Of a stretch of DNA of 12,354 nt, positions 6,615 through 12,354 are shown piece by piece. The translations under genes were made by a program, and so were the position numbers. Every line of letters starts with the position of its first letter. Within the stretch, counting starts at the first letter, position 1. The stretch is from positions 1 through 12,354 of the forward strand of contig JAQTYP010000051.1 of the NCBI GenBank assembly GCA_028688235.1, given 5' to 3'. Source of the stretch: Methylomonas sp. Lineage in GTDB: Bacteria > Pseudomonadota > Gammaproteobacteria > Methylococcales > Methylomonadaceae. Below the pieces are notes generated by a model, which was given only the letters and a program-made list of their open reading frames with translations, had not been told where the DNA came from and ran no database searches.

Positions 6615-7847
6615 GTGCGCATTTCATTAAACAGTCAAATTTTTCTCGGCGCACTGCTGGGCATTGGTTTTGGCTTGTTGTTCGCCCGTTTGGGCCAGCA
6701 AACCGAAGGCGTCAGGCAAGGCCTCTATTTATGCGGTTTGGTCGGGAATTTGTTCATCGATTTATTGAAGATGGTACTGATACCTCTGGTGTTTACGTCC
6801 ATTGCGGTCGGGGTCGCCAATCTACGGCAACATAGTCAACTGCATCGGGTATGGATTTCGACGCTGGGGTTTTTCGTGTTGTCCATGGGTGTCGCTGTTT
6901 TATTGGCCTTGCTGACTGCCAATTGGTTTCACCCCGGCAAAGGTTTAAGCCTGGATCTGTTTCAGGGCGCCAATCAAGATATCGCCGCCAAACAGATGAG
7001 CTTTGCCGATTTTATCGCCGGTTTTCTGCATGGTCTGTTCGTTAATCCGTTTGCGGCCTTGGCGCAAGGCAATGTGCTGGCAATCGTGATGTTTGCATTG
7101 CTGTTGGGGATTGCCATCGTGATTGGCGGCGACCGCTACCGCAATATTTTACAGTTGCTGCAGGAGGGGCTGGAATTGATGTTGCGCATGGTCGGCTGGA
7201 TCATGCGGCTGGCGCCGTTCGGGATTTTGGCTTTGTTGACCCGGTTGTTGGCTACTCAGGATATGGGCGTATTGGGTAGTCTGGCCCAGTTCGTCTTTGT
7301 GGTGTTGGGAGCGATCTTATTTCATGGCTTCGTGATATTGCCGTTACTGTTGTTTTTGATCGCGAGAATGTCGCCGTTAAAGGTTTTTCTAGGCGCGCGC
7401 GAGGCTTTGGTGACTGCTTTTGCTACCAGTTCGAGTTCGGCGACTTTACCGGTAACCTTGCGTTGTGCGGAGCAGCATTTGCACGTCAAGCCCAGCATCG
7501 CCGGATTCGTGATTCCGTTGGGCGCTACGGCCAACATGGACGGCACGGCGCTGTACGAAGCCTCTGCGGCCTTGTTTGTGGCCAATTTGGCCGGCATAGA
7601 GTTGGATCTGGCCCAACAGTTGATCGTATTTTTTACGACCATGTTGGCGGCAATCGGCGCCCCCGGCATTCCGAGTGCCGGCATGGTGACTCTGGTGATG
7701 GTCTTGCAGTCGGTGGGATTGCCGGCCGAAGCCGTCGCTATTTTGCTGCCTATCGATCGCTTGCTGGATACTTTCCGTACCATGGTCAATGTCGAAGGCG
7801 ATATGATAGGGAGCCTGATCGTGCAGCGTTTGGCGAAAGACAACTAA
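6615..7847 (+). CDS. Dicarboxylate/amino acid:cation symporter (glutamate/aspartate type)
   Basis: An inner-membrane DAACS (GltP/DctA/GltPh) family transporter of 410 residues with hydrophobic helices along its length. Signature elements: helical hairpin 1 motif SSSSATLP (272-279), the unwound TM7 motif NMDGTA (307-312), hairpin 2 GAPGIPSAG (349-356), and the TM8 stretch DRLLDTFRTMVNVEGD (381-396). By alignment in mind with GltPh, D385, R388, N392 and D396 match the ligand and sodium residues; the Arg favours acidic substrates (glutamate, aspartate or C4-dicarboxylates). The start is GTG at 6615: an in-frame TAG at 6591 excludes a longer form and the next Met is inside the membrane domain. 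The GGGGGGAG tract (6606-6613) is unusually close to the start. Transcribed away from ychJ; ends at a hairpin shared with the next gene. Confidence 0.93.
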   Translation: MRISLNSQIFLGALLGIGFGLLFARLGQQTEGVRQGLYLCGLVGNLFIDLLKMVLIPLVFTSIAVGVANLRQHSQLHRVWISTLGFFVLSMGVAVLLALLTANWFHPGKGLSLDLFQGANQDIAAKQMSFADFIAGFLHGLFVNPFAALAQGNVLAIVMFALLLGIAIVIGGDRYRNILQLLQEGLELMLRMVGWIMRLAPFGILALLTRLLATQDMGVLGSLAQFVFVVLGAILFHGFVILPLLLFLIARMSPLKVFLGAREALVTAFATSSSSATLPVTLRCAEQHLHVKPSIAGFVIPLGATANMDGTALYEASAALFVANLAGIELDLAQQLIVFFTTMLAAIGAPGIPSAGMVTLVMVLQSVGLPAEAVAILLPIDRLLDTFRTMVNVEGDMIGSLIVQRLAKDN

Positions 7848-7854
7848 CAGCATA

Positions 7855-7891
7855 AATGCGGACCAAGCGACTACGATACTTGGTCCGCATT
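7855..7891. terminator. Bidirectional hairpin terminator between symporter and second bcp
   Basis: A perfect 13-bp inverted repeat, AATGCGGACCAAG (7855-7867) against CTTGGTCCGCATT (7879-7891), has an 11-base loop. It begins 7 bases after the symporter stop and ends 6 bases before the convergent bcp stop. T-tracts on either side are poor, so efficiency is uncertain, but position and symmetry fit a shared terminator. Confidence 0.65.
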
Positions 7892-7897
7892 GTTCGA

Positions 7898-8377
7898 TTA
7901 GCCGTTCATGGTCTTGAGCATATCCAGTACCGCCTGGGCGTGGCCCTCCGGATTGACGGCGTACATTGCCTCGATCAACTTGCCGTCCTTGCCGATCACG
8001 AAGGTCGAACGGACGATTTTCCATTTTTTGACGCCGTCCTTCTCGACTTCCTGCCAGACACCGTAGCTGTCGCATAGCTCGCTGGAAGTGTCGGCCAATA
8101 GTTGCACATTCAGGCCGTATTTGCCGATAAAGGCACGGTGGCTTGCGCAGTCGTCTTTGCTGACGCCTATGATAACGGTATCGAGTGCGGAGAATTCATT
8201 CGCCAATGCAGTAAAGTCATTGGCTTCTATCGTGCAGCCCGGCGTATCGTCCTTGGGGTAGAAGTACAACACGACAATTTTTTCGTCCCGATAGTCGGAC
8301 AAGTAAATCATTTGATTGTCCTGATTCATTGCACGGAAAAATGGTGCTTCCTGATTTTTTTCTAATAATTGTGACAT
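7898..8377 (-). CDS. PrxQ/Bcp-type thiol peroxidase (second copy)
   Basis: A second PrxQ-family peroxiredoxin of 159 residues. The start at 8377 (MSQLLEKNQEAP) is chosen for the AGAGGAAAA site upstream and the usual family length; an upstream ATG at 8422 would add 15 non-conserved residues. The peroxidatic C48 is in LYFYPKDDTPGCTIE and the Arg is in KIVRSTFVIG. The fifth position after C48 is Asn53, so no E. coli-type resolving Cys. C77 (SKDDCASHRAF) and C102 (SSELCDSYG) are the candidate partners. It is clearly diverged from the copy at 5423 (different N-terminus, an extra KDGVKKWK segment, different Cys layout), so it is not a recent tandem duplicate. Upstream leader DNA (8378-8460) contains two inverted repeats. 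Confidence 0.93.
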   Translation of the reverse strand: MSQLLEKNQEAPFFRAMNQDNQMIYLSDYRDEKIVVLYFYPKDDTPGCTIEANDFTALANEFSALDTVIIGVSKDDCASHRAFIGKYGLNVQLLADTSSELCDSYGVWQEVEKDGVKKWKIVRSTFVIGKDGKLIEAMYAVNPEGHAQAVLDMLKTMNG

Positions 8378-8404
8378 AGGATTTTCCTCTTGATAGGCCA
8401 TAAA

Positions 8405-8827
8405 CAGCCGCCTAAATTGCATTGTTTGGCGGTTGTCAGCGGACGGCAGTTCCGCTGACGGACAGGATAATCCGGGTCGAGGTGCAATGCCAGAAAAGGA
8501 TGTAAGGCAGGCTAATTGTAGAATCCGAACGGGGCTGGGAATCCCCTTCGGGAAAACCTCGACAAAAGCGACAAATTTGCCTGGAGCAAATTTGAAGAGC
8601 CGATAGGCTGGCCCGCAGGGCGAAAACCCTGGATGGTTTTCGTAAAAGCGCAGGAATCAGGCGGTATCGGGGCGGCCTTTTCTTTGGTTTCTTTCTTTTC
8701 GACTGCAGGGATGCAGGAGGTAGGGCAACGCATGGAGCAGTTGCCGAGGTCGCGCAAAAGAAAGAAATTCGGCTGTCGGGCCGAGAGCCGACTTTAAATC
8801 GGCTTCGCGCAGCGTTTCTTTTTTTTT
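8405..8827. repeat. Gene-free stretch packed with inverted repeats (possible dispersed structured element)
   Basis: Inverted repeats follow one another: CCGCC/GGCGG (8409-8433 area); GTCAGCGGA/TCCGCTGAC (8435-8459); CAAATTTGC/GCAAATTTG (8572-8594); GCCC/GGGC (8611-8621); CGAAAACC/GGTTTTCG (8621-8642); a 12-bp long-range arm pair TTTCTTTCTTTT (8688-8699) and AAAAGAAAGAAA (8756-8767) enclosing GGCAAC/GTTGCC (8724-8745); and AGCCGA/TCGGCT (8786-8804). A run of nine T residues follows at 8819-8827. Minus-strand frames of 60-144 codons cross it but share no family motif, overlap each other in several frames and look incidental. It could be a dispersed intergenic repeat or a structured RNA. Confidence 0.4.
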
Positions 8828-8887
8828 GCGCCTCATTGAATCGCACCCAGCCAAGGGGGTATTGGCTCAAATTGTTTGTAAAGCTTC

Positions 8888-8893
8888 TATAAT
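8888..8893 (+). promoter_or_regulatory. Consensus -10 box upstream of the 8938 gene
   Basis: TATAAT matches the sigma-70 -10 consensus exactly. No good -35 lies at the normal distance (TTGGCT at 8862 is 20 bases away). Transcription would start near 8900, 38 bases before the ATG at 8938. Confidence 0.4.
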
Positions 8894-8905
8894 GGCGGGA
8901 TTTTT

Positions 8906-8941
8906 ATGACTATGGCATCCCTCAGGTCTTCATCCGAATGA
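8906..8941 (+). CDS. Possible 11-codon leader mini-ORF overlapping the next start
   Basis: The ATG at 8906, after GGCGGGA, reads MTMASLRSSSE and stops at TGA 8939-8941, overlapping the ATG at 8938 as ATGA. The arrangement would allow translational coupling to the downstream gene, which lacks a good ribosome site of its own. It is too short to prove from sequence alone. Confidence 0.2.
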   Translation: MTMASLRSSSE

Positions 8942-9357
8942 AACAATTTCACGGCTTAGACATCCTTCGCCTAGCCACAGACAACCGCTGCGACACCCGG
9001 CAATTGGCCGCGCTACTGCTAAAGGATTTGCAACAATGCCAATGTCGAATTTATGGATGTATAGGTGACGACGACAAAATCCTGCTGGCGACATTGAGCC
9101 TGTTGCCGGACACGTTACTCTATGACGCCTTCGACCGGCGCATAGACTTCGTCGTCGTTGGTCCCATCATTCGCAACGACTGCGTGCCGCTGACCTATAG
9201 ACTGCAGGGCCAAGACTTCGCGATTAGCGGTCGTTGTTCGATGATAGCAAGGGTCTGCGGCGTCGATTTATACTTGCAAGCCAGCTATACCGGCATTGTG
9301 GGAGATATAGCCCGGCAAAAATTTTCGATGGCCGTCAAACCTTTGTTAAAACAATAA
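8938..9357 (+). CDS. Hypothetical protein, 139 residues
   Basis: I do not recognise this protein. It has no signal peptide and no membrane segment, and carries seven Cys residues (C18, then CQC and C41 within residues 34-41, and three more in the second half). There are beta-strand-like stretches such as RIDFVVVGPIIRN and VDLYLQASYTGIVG. The start is ATG 8938; the ribosome site is weak (AGG 11 bases away), although a leader mini-ORF overlaps it. A consensus -10 at 8888 and codon use like the neighbouring chromosomal genes support it as real. It stands alone, 65 bases upstream of ssrA and in the same direction, with no terminator between. Confidence 0.6.
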   Translation: MKQFHGLDILRLATDNRCDTRQLAALLLKDLQQCQCRIYGCIGDDDKILLATLSLLPDTLLYDAFDRRIDFVVVGPIIRNDCVPLTYRLQGQDFAISGRCSMIARVCGVDLYLQASYTGIVGDIARQKFSMAVKPLLKQ

Positions 9358-9383
9358 AAGTCGATTGATTTCAAAAAATAATT

Positions 9384-9412
9384 GAGACAACTTTTTCGAT
9401 ATTCGTTAAAAT
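9384..9412 (+). promoter_or_regulatory. Likely sigma-70 promoter of ssrA
   Basis: GAGACA (9384-9389, four of six -35 matches) and TAAAAT (9407-9412, five of six -10 matches) are 17 bases apart. The predicted start near 9419 lies a few bases before the mature 5' end of tmRNA at 9423. Confidence 0.6.
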
Positions 9413-9422
9413 GCGCTCACTT

Positions 9423-9803
9423 GGGGGCGACATGGCTTCGACGTGGGTAGCAAAACCTCAGGTGCATGCCGAGCACAGTACAGCTCGTAAAACCTACTGA
9501 AAAAAAGTATTCGCAAACGACGAAAACTACTCAGTGGCCTTAGCAGCTTAAAACCTGCACCACTTCTCTGACCAGATGTACTTATGCGTCTGGAGTTCCT
9601 TTCGGGGAGCGCTCAGGGATCATAGTACATAAGATCGCGCCAGGGCTTAGTTCGGAGCCTGAAGCGCTAAATCCAATCGAAATCGCTGTTGATCCTCTTG
9701 GCCCGACGGGTAGTCAACAGTTAAATTAAAAGCGCGGGATAAGCATGTAGAGCTTGTGGCGGAGTGCTTGCGGACGCGGGTTCAATCCCCGCCGCCTCCA
9801 CCA
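9423..9803 (+). ncRNA. ssrA: Transfer-messenger RNA (tmRNA)
   Basis: tmRNA rescues stalled ribosomes with SmpB and tags the nascent chain for proteolysis. The 5' end GGGGGCGACATGGCTTCGAC pairs with the 3' end CGCCTCC(ACCA): GGGGGCG at 9423-9429 against 9793-9799 with one G-U, giving a 7-bp acceptor stem with encoded CCA (9801-9803). The T arm is GCGGG-TTCAATC-CCCGC at 9776-9792. The tag reading frame begins at GCA 9513 and ends at TAA 9549-9551, encoding ANDENYSVALAA after the tRNA-borne Ala; the ANDENY start and ALAA end are typical of gammaproteobacteria. Length 381 bases fits one-piece tmRNA. Its 3' end is also the integration target of the downstream element and remains intact. Confidence 0.97.
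9776..9803 (+). other. Inferred attachment site (attL) at the 3' end of ssrA
   Basis: The integrase gene starts about 200 bases past ssrA, and integrases of this class commonly recombine in the T-arm to CCA end of tRNA or tmRNA genes. The T-arm through CCA segment is therefore the probable left attachment core. The matching right copy is not in the window, so the exact core cannot be set. Confidence 0.5.
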
Positions 9804-9837
9804 ATTCACCATCCAAGTTAGTCCGAGAAAGTCCACG

Positions 9838-9862
9838 AAGCCCGCACCATGCGGGCTTTTTC
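9838..9862 (+). terminator. Rho-independent terminator downstream of ssrA
   Basis: AAGCCCGCA (9838-9846) pairs with TGCGGGCTT (9850-9858) across a 3-base loop, then the T run continues to 9861. It lies 34 bases after the CCA end. Because it is past the inferred attachment core, it would be supplied by the element and would end ssrA transcription before the integrase. Confidence 0.85.
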
Positions 9863-9893
9863 GTTTATACTTCGTCCAACGACATCCGGGAAA

Positions 9894-9967
9894 ATGCCCC
9901 CACATCCAAGCAATTTTGGGGGCATATACGGGGGCATGCGCTCAAAGCATCAAGCCAGATGCCCCCA
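9894..9967. promoter_or_regulatory. Cluster of four TGGGGGCAT-type sites before the integrase gene
   Basis: ATGCCCCCA (9894-9902) and its exact inverse TGGGGGCAT (9917-9925) are 14 bases apart. They are followed by GGGGGCAT (9930-9937) and ATGCCCCCA (9959-9967) in opposite orientations. Three more copies lie inside the integrase gene (10413-10421, 10434-10442, 10449-10456). Likely integrase arm-type sites or an operator controlling int; the binding protein is unknown. Confidence 0.5.
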
Positions 9968-10009
9968 AACACCCTGTAAGCCGCGTCATTGTTGAATGGA
10001 GTAACGATC

Positions 10010-11221
10010 ATGCTAACCGACCCAAAATGCAAAAATGCCAAGTCCAAAGACAAGGCTTACAAACTGGCTGATGAAAAATCCCTTTACCTTGAAGTGATGC
10101 CCAACGGCGCTAAATACTGGCGCATGAAATACCGTTTCGGCGGAAAGGAAAAGCGGCTTGCCTTTGGCGTCTACCCGGAAACCGGCTTGAAGGAAGCTCG
10201 AACCAAACGGGATGAAGCCCGTAAATTGCTGGCTGATGGAGCTGACCCCGGCGAAACCCGCAAGGCGATGAAAGCAGCACAAGTAGCCGATACTGATACT
10301 TTTGAAGTGGTGGCGCGTGAATGGTTCGCCAAGAACGCGGCAAGCTGGGTAGAAAACCACGGCAACCGGATTATTCGCCGATTAGAAAGGGATATTTTCC
10401 CCTGGCTGGGAAATGCCCCCATTCGCGGCATAGATGCCCCCAAATTGCTGGGGGCACTTCGGCGCATTGAAGAACGCGGCGCGGTGGAAACCGCACACCG
10501 GGCTTTACAGAATTGCGGGCAAATATTCCGCTATGCAATTGCCACCGGGCGAGCCGAGCGCGATATATCCGCCGATTTGAAAGGCGCATTGCCGCCGGTC
10601 AAGGGCGGCCATTTTTCCGCTGTTACTGAACCGAAACAGGTAGCCGAATTGTTGCGGGCGATTGATGCCTACCAAGGCACCTTCACTGTGCAATGCGCGT
10701 TAAAGCTGGCCCCTTTGTTTTTTGTGCGTCCTGGTGAGTTGAGACAAGCCGAATGGAAGGATTTTGACCTGGAAGCGGCGGAATGGCGTTACACCGTCAC
10801 CAAAACCGACACGGCGCATATTGTCCCCTTGGCAACGCAAGCATTGTCGATCCTGCAAGAACTCCACGCGGCAACCGGCCACGGACGCTATGTATTTCCA
10901 TCCGCCAGAACGCCGAACGGTTCCCGGCCTATGTCGGATGTTGCTTTATTGGCGGCCTTGCGGCGCATGGGCTTTGATAAGGACGAAACCAGCGTACACG
11001 GCTTTAGGGCGCTGGCTAGAACGATTCTTGATGAAGTGCTGGGCTTTAGGCCCGACTTTATCGAGCATCAACTAGCCCACGCGGTACGCGATCCAAACGG
11101 ACGCGCCTACAACCGCACGGCGCACCTTGCCGAGCGCAAAAAGATGATGCAAAGCTGGGCCGATTACTTGGACAGCCTGAAAGCCGGAGCGCAAGTGATA
11201 CCGTTTAAACGGACAGGGTAA
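10010..11221 (+). CDS. Tyrosine recombinase integrase (P4/DUF4102 type)
   Basis: This enzyme integrates and excises the element by site-specific recombination at ssrA. It has 403 residues from ATG 10010, which has GGAG eight bases upstream; a TTG further up (9989) is less likely. The N-terminal DUF4102-type arm-binding domain is residues 1-85 (LTDPKCKNAKSKDKAYKLAD, then LYLEVMPNGAKYWRMKYRF). A SAM-like core-binding domain follows at about 97-190. The catalytic domain holds R240 (VRPGELR), H330 and R333 (HGFRALART), H357 (QLAHA) and Tyr367 (AYNRTAHLAERKKMMQSWADYLD). All catalytic residues are present, so the enzyme looks active. In relatives the stretch after AYNR usually carries a second Tyr; here it is His. 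Three GGGGGCA octamers fall in its coding sequence. Confidence 0.95.
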   Translation: MLTDPKCKNAKSKDKAYKLADEKSLYLEVMPNGAKYWRMKYRFGGKEKRLAFGVYPETGLKEARTKRDEARKLLADGADPGETRKAMKAAQVADTDTFEVVAREWFAKNAASWVENHGNRIIRRLERDIFPWLGNAPIRGIDAPKLLGALRRIEERGAVETAHRALQNCGQIFRYAIATGRAERDISADLKGALPPVKGGHFSAVTEPKQVAELLRAIDAYQGTFTVQCALKLAPLFFVRPGELRQAEWKDFDLEAAEWRYTVTKTDTAHIVPLATQALSILQELHAATGHGRYVFPSARTPNGSRPMSDVALLAALRRMGFDKDETSVHGFRALARTILDEVLGFRPDFIEHQLAHAVRDPNGRAYNRTAHLAERKKMMQSWADYLDSLKAGAQVIPFKRTG

Positions 11222-11421
11222 TTGTGACGCAATAAAGAAAAATACTATTTCCAAAATGGAAAAAATGAAAAATAGTGAAAAATAACTATAAAATAACTAC
11301 AGAATATTGCTATCTTGTGAAACATCGTGTGAAACAATCGAAAAAGTAGGAGAAAAACCGACGAATATGTGAATAATGTCTTAGCTATAGTCCACTGACG
11401 ACCGAAGGAGGTCTAAAAACT
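11222..11421. other. AT-rich intergenic region with short direct repeats
   Basis: No gene is visible. It is much richer in A and T than the flanking genes. It holds TTTCC-AAAAT-GGAAA nested in ACTATTT/AAATAGT (11244-11276), AAATAACTA twice (11280-11288 and 11291-11299, period 11), and TGTGAAACA twice (11316-11324 and 11328-11336, period 12). A possible -10 TATAGT is at 11386-11391 and a full Shine-Dalgarno AAGGAGGT at 11405-11412, nine bases before the AlpA-like ATG. It is probably the control region of the downstream operon. Confidence 0.5.
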
Positions 11422-11667
11422 ATGGCTACGTCCAGCACCGACCAACTACCCCCAACCGGCTATTTACGCCTACCGCAAATTATCGGCAATGCCAAAGCCG
11501 AACCACCAACCCCGGCGCTTATCCCCGTTTCCAAGTCTACTTGGTGGCAGGGCGTCAAAGATGGCCGCTTTCCAAAAAGCGTAAAACTGTCGGCCAGAAC
11601 AACGGCATGGAAGGTAGAGGACATCCGCGCCCTGATCGATCAACTTGCAACCGAAAGCGCGGCGTAA
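11422..11667 (+). CDS. AlpA-type helix-turn-helix regulator
   Basis: An 81-residue small DNA-binding protein of the AlpA/MerR-like excisionase fold, known in phage P4-like elements as a regulator of integrase expression and excision. The pattern YLRLPQIIG, then VSKSTWWQGVKDGRFPKSVKL, R..AWK and VEDI, matches the winged-helix recognition region (about residues 14-68). An insertion rich in Pro and Ala (residues 23-34) separates the first strand and helix. The start is firm: AAGGAGGT lies nine bases before the ATG. It heads a run of tightly packed genes, with the next ATG 9 bases after its stop. By analogy it may act on the nearby repeats or the integrase region. Confidence 0.88.
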   Translation: MATSSTDQLPPTGYLRLPQIIGNAKAEPPTPALIPVSKSTWWQGVKDGRFPKSVKLSARTTAWKVEDIRALIDQLATESAA

Positions 11668-11676
11668 GGGGGCAGG

Positions 11677-11832
11677 ATGACAAACAAAAAAATAGCCACC
11701 GGGGTAGGCGAACCCCAAGCGGCTTCAAAATCATTTCACGAATGTCATTTTAACCCGGTCGGATGCCGCATCAAAGCGACTATTTACCGCCTAGCCCCTT
11801 GGTTGTTTTTCGTGGGGGTGCTGCATGGCTAA
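11677..11832 (+). CDS. Small protein, 51 residues, between AlpA and primase genes
   Basis: ATG at 11677 follows GGGGGCAGG (a strong purine site) and the frame runs to TAA 11830-11832. Its end overlaps the ATG of the next gene (11825) by eight bases, a hallmark of translational coupling. The second half, CHFNPVGCRIKATIYRLAPWLFF, is a Cys-containing, basic then hydrophobic segment. I recall similar NPVGCR.KA.IYRLA stretches from small genes at the same position in related integrative elements, but this is memory and unchecked. Function unknown; perhaps a short membrane-associated or partner peptide. Confidence 0.6.
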   Translation: MTNKKIATGVGEPQAASKSFHECHFNPVGCRIKATIYRLAPWLFFVGVLHG

Positions 11833-12354
11833 TGCCGTCGAATTCTTCAAAACCGCGATACAGGCCCACGGCTTGCAACCGCCGGACACGATCCACCCCG
11901 GCAAGATGCACCGTTTCCCCGGTTACGACAAGAAACGGGGCGATGATGCCGGATGGTGCAAATTGTTCGATGACTTGCGCGGCGGCGTGTTCGGTGATTT
12001 CTCCACCGGCTTAGATGAGCATTGGCAAATTGAAATCGAACGCACCTACACCGCCGAAGAGCGGGCGGCCTTCAAGCAACGGATTGAAGTCGAACGCCAA
12101 CAACGCCAAGCCGAAGAGTTGCGCCAGCATGAAGCGGCGGCAAAACTGGCGGCCGACATCCTGGCGGCGGCTGGCGGCGATCCGAAGCAACACCCTTACG
12201 CGATCAAGAAAGCCGTTGATTTCGGCCCATTGGTCAAGCGTGGCGCATGGCTACAACGCGGCTGGACGGATGCTTTGTTGATTCCGGTCTATGGCGAAGA
12301 CCGAAAAATCTGGACGCTGGAAGCGATTAACGCGGACGGCGAAAAAGACTACCT
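11825..12354 (+). CDS. N-terminal part of a Toprim/primase-type replication protein (cut by window edge)
   Basis: The frame is open from ATG 11825 to the last base (176 complete codons) and has no stop, so the protein continues outside. GGGGG eight bases upstream serves as ribosome site. The N-terminus (FFKTAIQAHGLQPPDTIHPG, then HRFPGYDKKRGDDAGWCKLFDD and GGVFGDFSTG) is the pattern seen at the start of element-encoded primase/helicase proteins that recognise or bind nucleic acid before a Toprim domain. Residues about 75-118 form a highly charged helical linker (AEERAAFKQRIEVERQQRQAEELRQ). The stretch HPYAIKKAVDFGPLVKRG then LLIPVYGEDRKIWTLEAINADGEK is the usual lead-in to the Toprim catalytic core. 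The family call rests on this pattern, since the catalytic domain is unseen. Confidence 0.75.
   Translation, partial: MANAVEFFKTAIQAHGLQPPDTIHPGKMHRFPGYDKKRGDDAGWCKLFDDLRGGVFGDFSTGLDEHWQIEIERTYTAEERAAFKQRIEVERQQRQAEELRQHEAAAKLAADILAAAGGDPKQHPYAIKKAVDFGPLVKRGAWLQRGWTDALLIPVYGEDRKIWTLEAINADGEKDY

Larger units (their letters stand above)
9776..12354 (+). mobile_element. Left end of an integrative element inserted in ssrA (P4-like architecture)
   Basis: From the 3' end of ssrA onward all genes point the same way and form the familiar sequence of tyrosine integrase, AlpA-type regulator, small protein, and replication/primase-type protein. This is the order of P4-like satellites and related genomic islands. 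The element continues past the window edge, so cargo and right attachment site are unseen. Confidence 0.85.

Noticed and set aside
7446..8075. A 209-codon minus-strand frame spanning the symporter end and second bcp
   Set aside because: It crosses two well-supported genes and their terminator and has no domain pattern.
8436..8870. A 144-codon minus-strand frame
   Set aside because: It runs through a series of inverted repeats, several other frames are also open there, and the product is low-complexity and basic. Treated as a non-coding repeat region.
9989..10009. TTG start adding seven residues to the integrase
   Set aside because: ATG 10010 has GGAG at the right distance, and the protein then begins with the usual LTDP motif.

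Overview
The window looks like chromosomal DNA of a gammaproteobacterial methanotroph or methylotroph (Methylococcales-like). This is inferred from a lanthanide-type methanol dehydrogenase gene (xoxF) with its partner xoxJ, a gcvR-bcp pair, and a gammaproteobacterial-style tmRNA. TGA ends one intact gene here (ychJ), so the standard genetic code applies. The right-hand quarter is the start of an integrated mobile element.

Layout. At 1-159 is the tail of an unrecognised gene. It is followed at 176-1654 by malQ (amylomaltase), which is full length but interrupted by one in-frame TGA where the family has a Trp. Converging on it from the minus strand is the xoxF (4471-2621) and xoxJ (2531-1632) pair, with a strong rho-independent terminator between the two genes. 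XoxF carries the D-Y-D lanthanide signature and a Sec signal peptide. XoxJ is a periplasmic solute-binding-like protein whose last residues look frameshifted. The region upstream of xoxF holds a near-perfect 22-bp palindrome and other inverted repeats. Divergent from xoxF lies a two-gene unit: a GcvR-like ACT-domain regulator and a PrxQ/Bcp peroxiredoxin. Next come ychJ (minus strand, SEC-C zinc motifs), a glutamate/aspartate:sodium symporter (plus strand), and a second PrxQ/Bcp peroxiredoxin (minus strand) that shares a bidirectional hairpin terminator with the symporter gene.

Between 8405 and 8827 is a region without a convincing gene, packed with inverted repeats. It is followed by a small unrecognised gene (8938-9357), perhaps with a leader mini-ORF, and then ssrA (tmRNA, 9423-9803; tag ANDENYSVALAA).

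From the 3' end of ssrA to the window edge runs an integrative element of P4-like architecture: tyrosine integrase, AlpA-type regulator, a 51-codon small gene overlapping the next start, and the N-terminal part of a replication/primase-type protein cut by the window edge. Its right end and cargo are outside the window. Seven copies of a GGGGGCA core octamer cluster before and inside the integrase gene. No CRISPR array, rRNA gene or conventional tRNA gene was seen. The most interesting points are the paired lesions in malQ and xoxJ, the xoxF operator-like palindrome, the hairpin-rich region, and the integrase-linked octamers.
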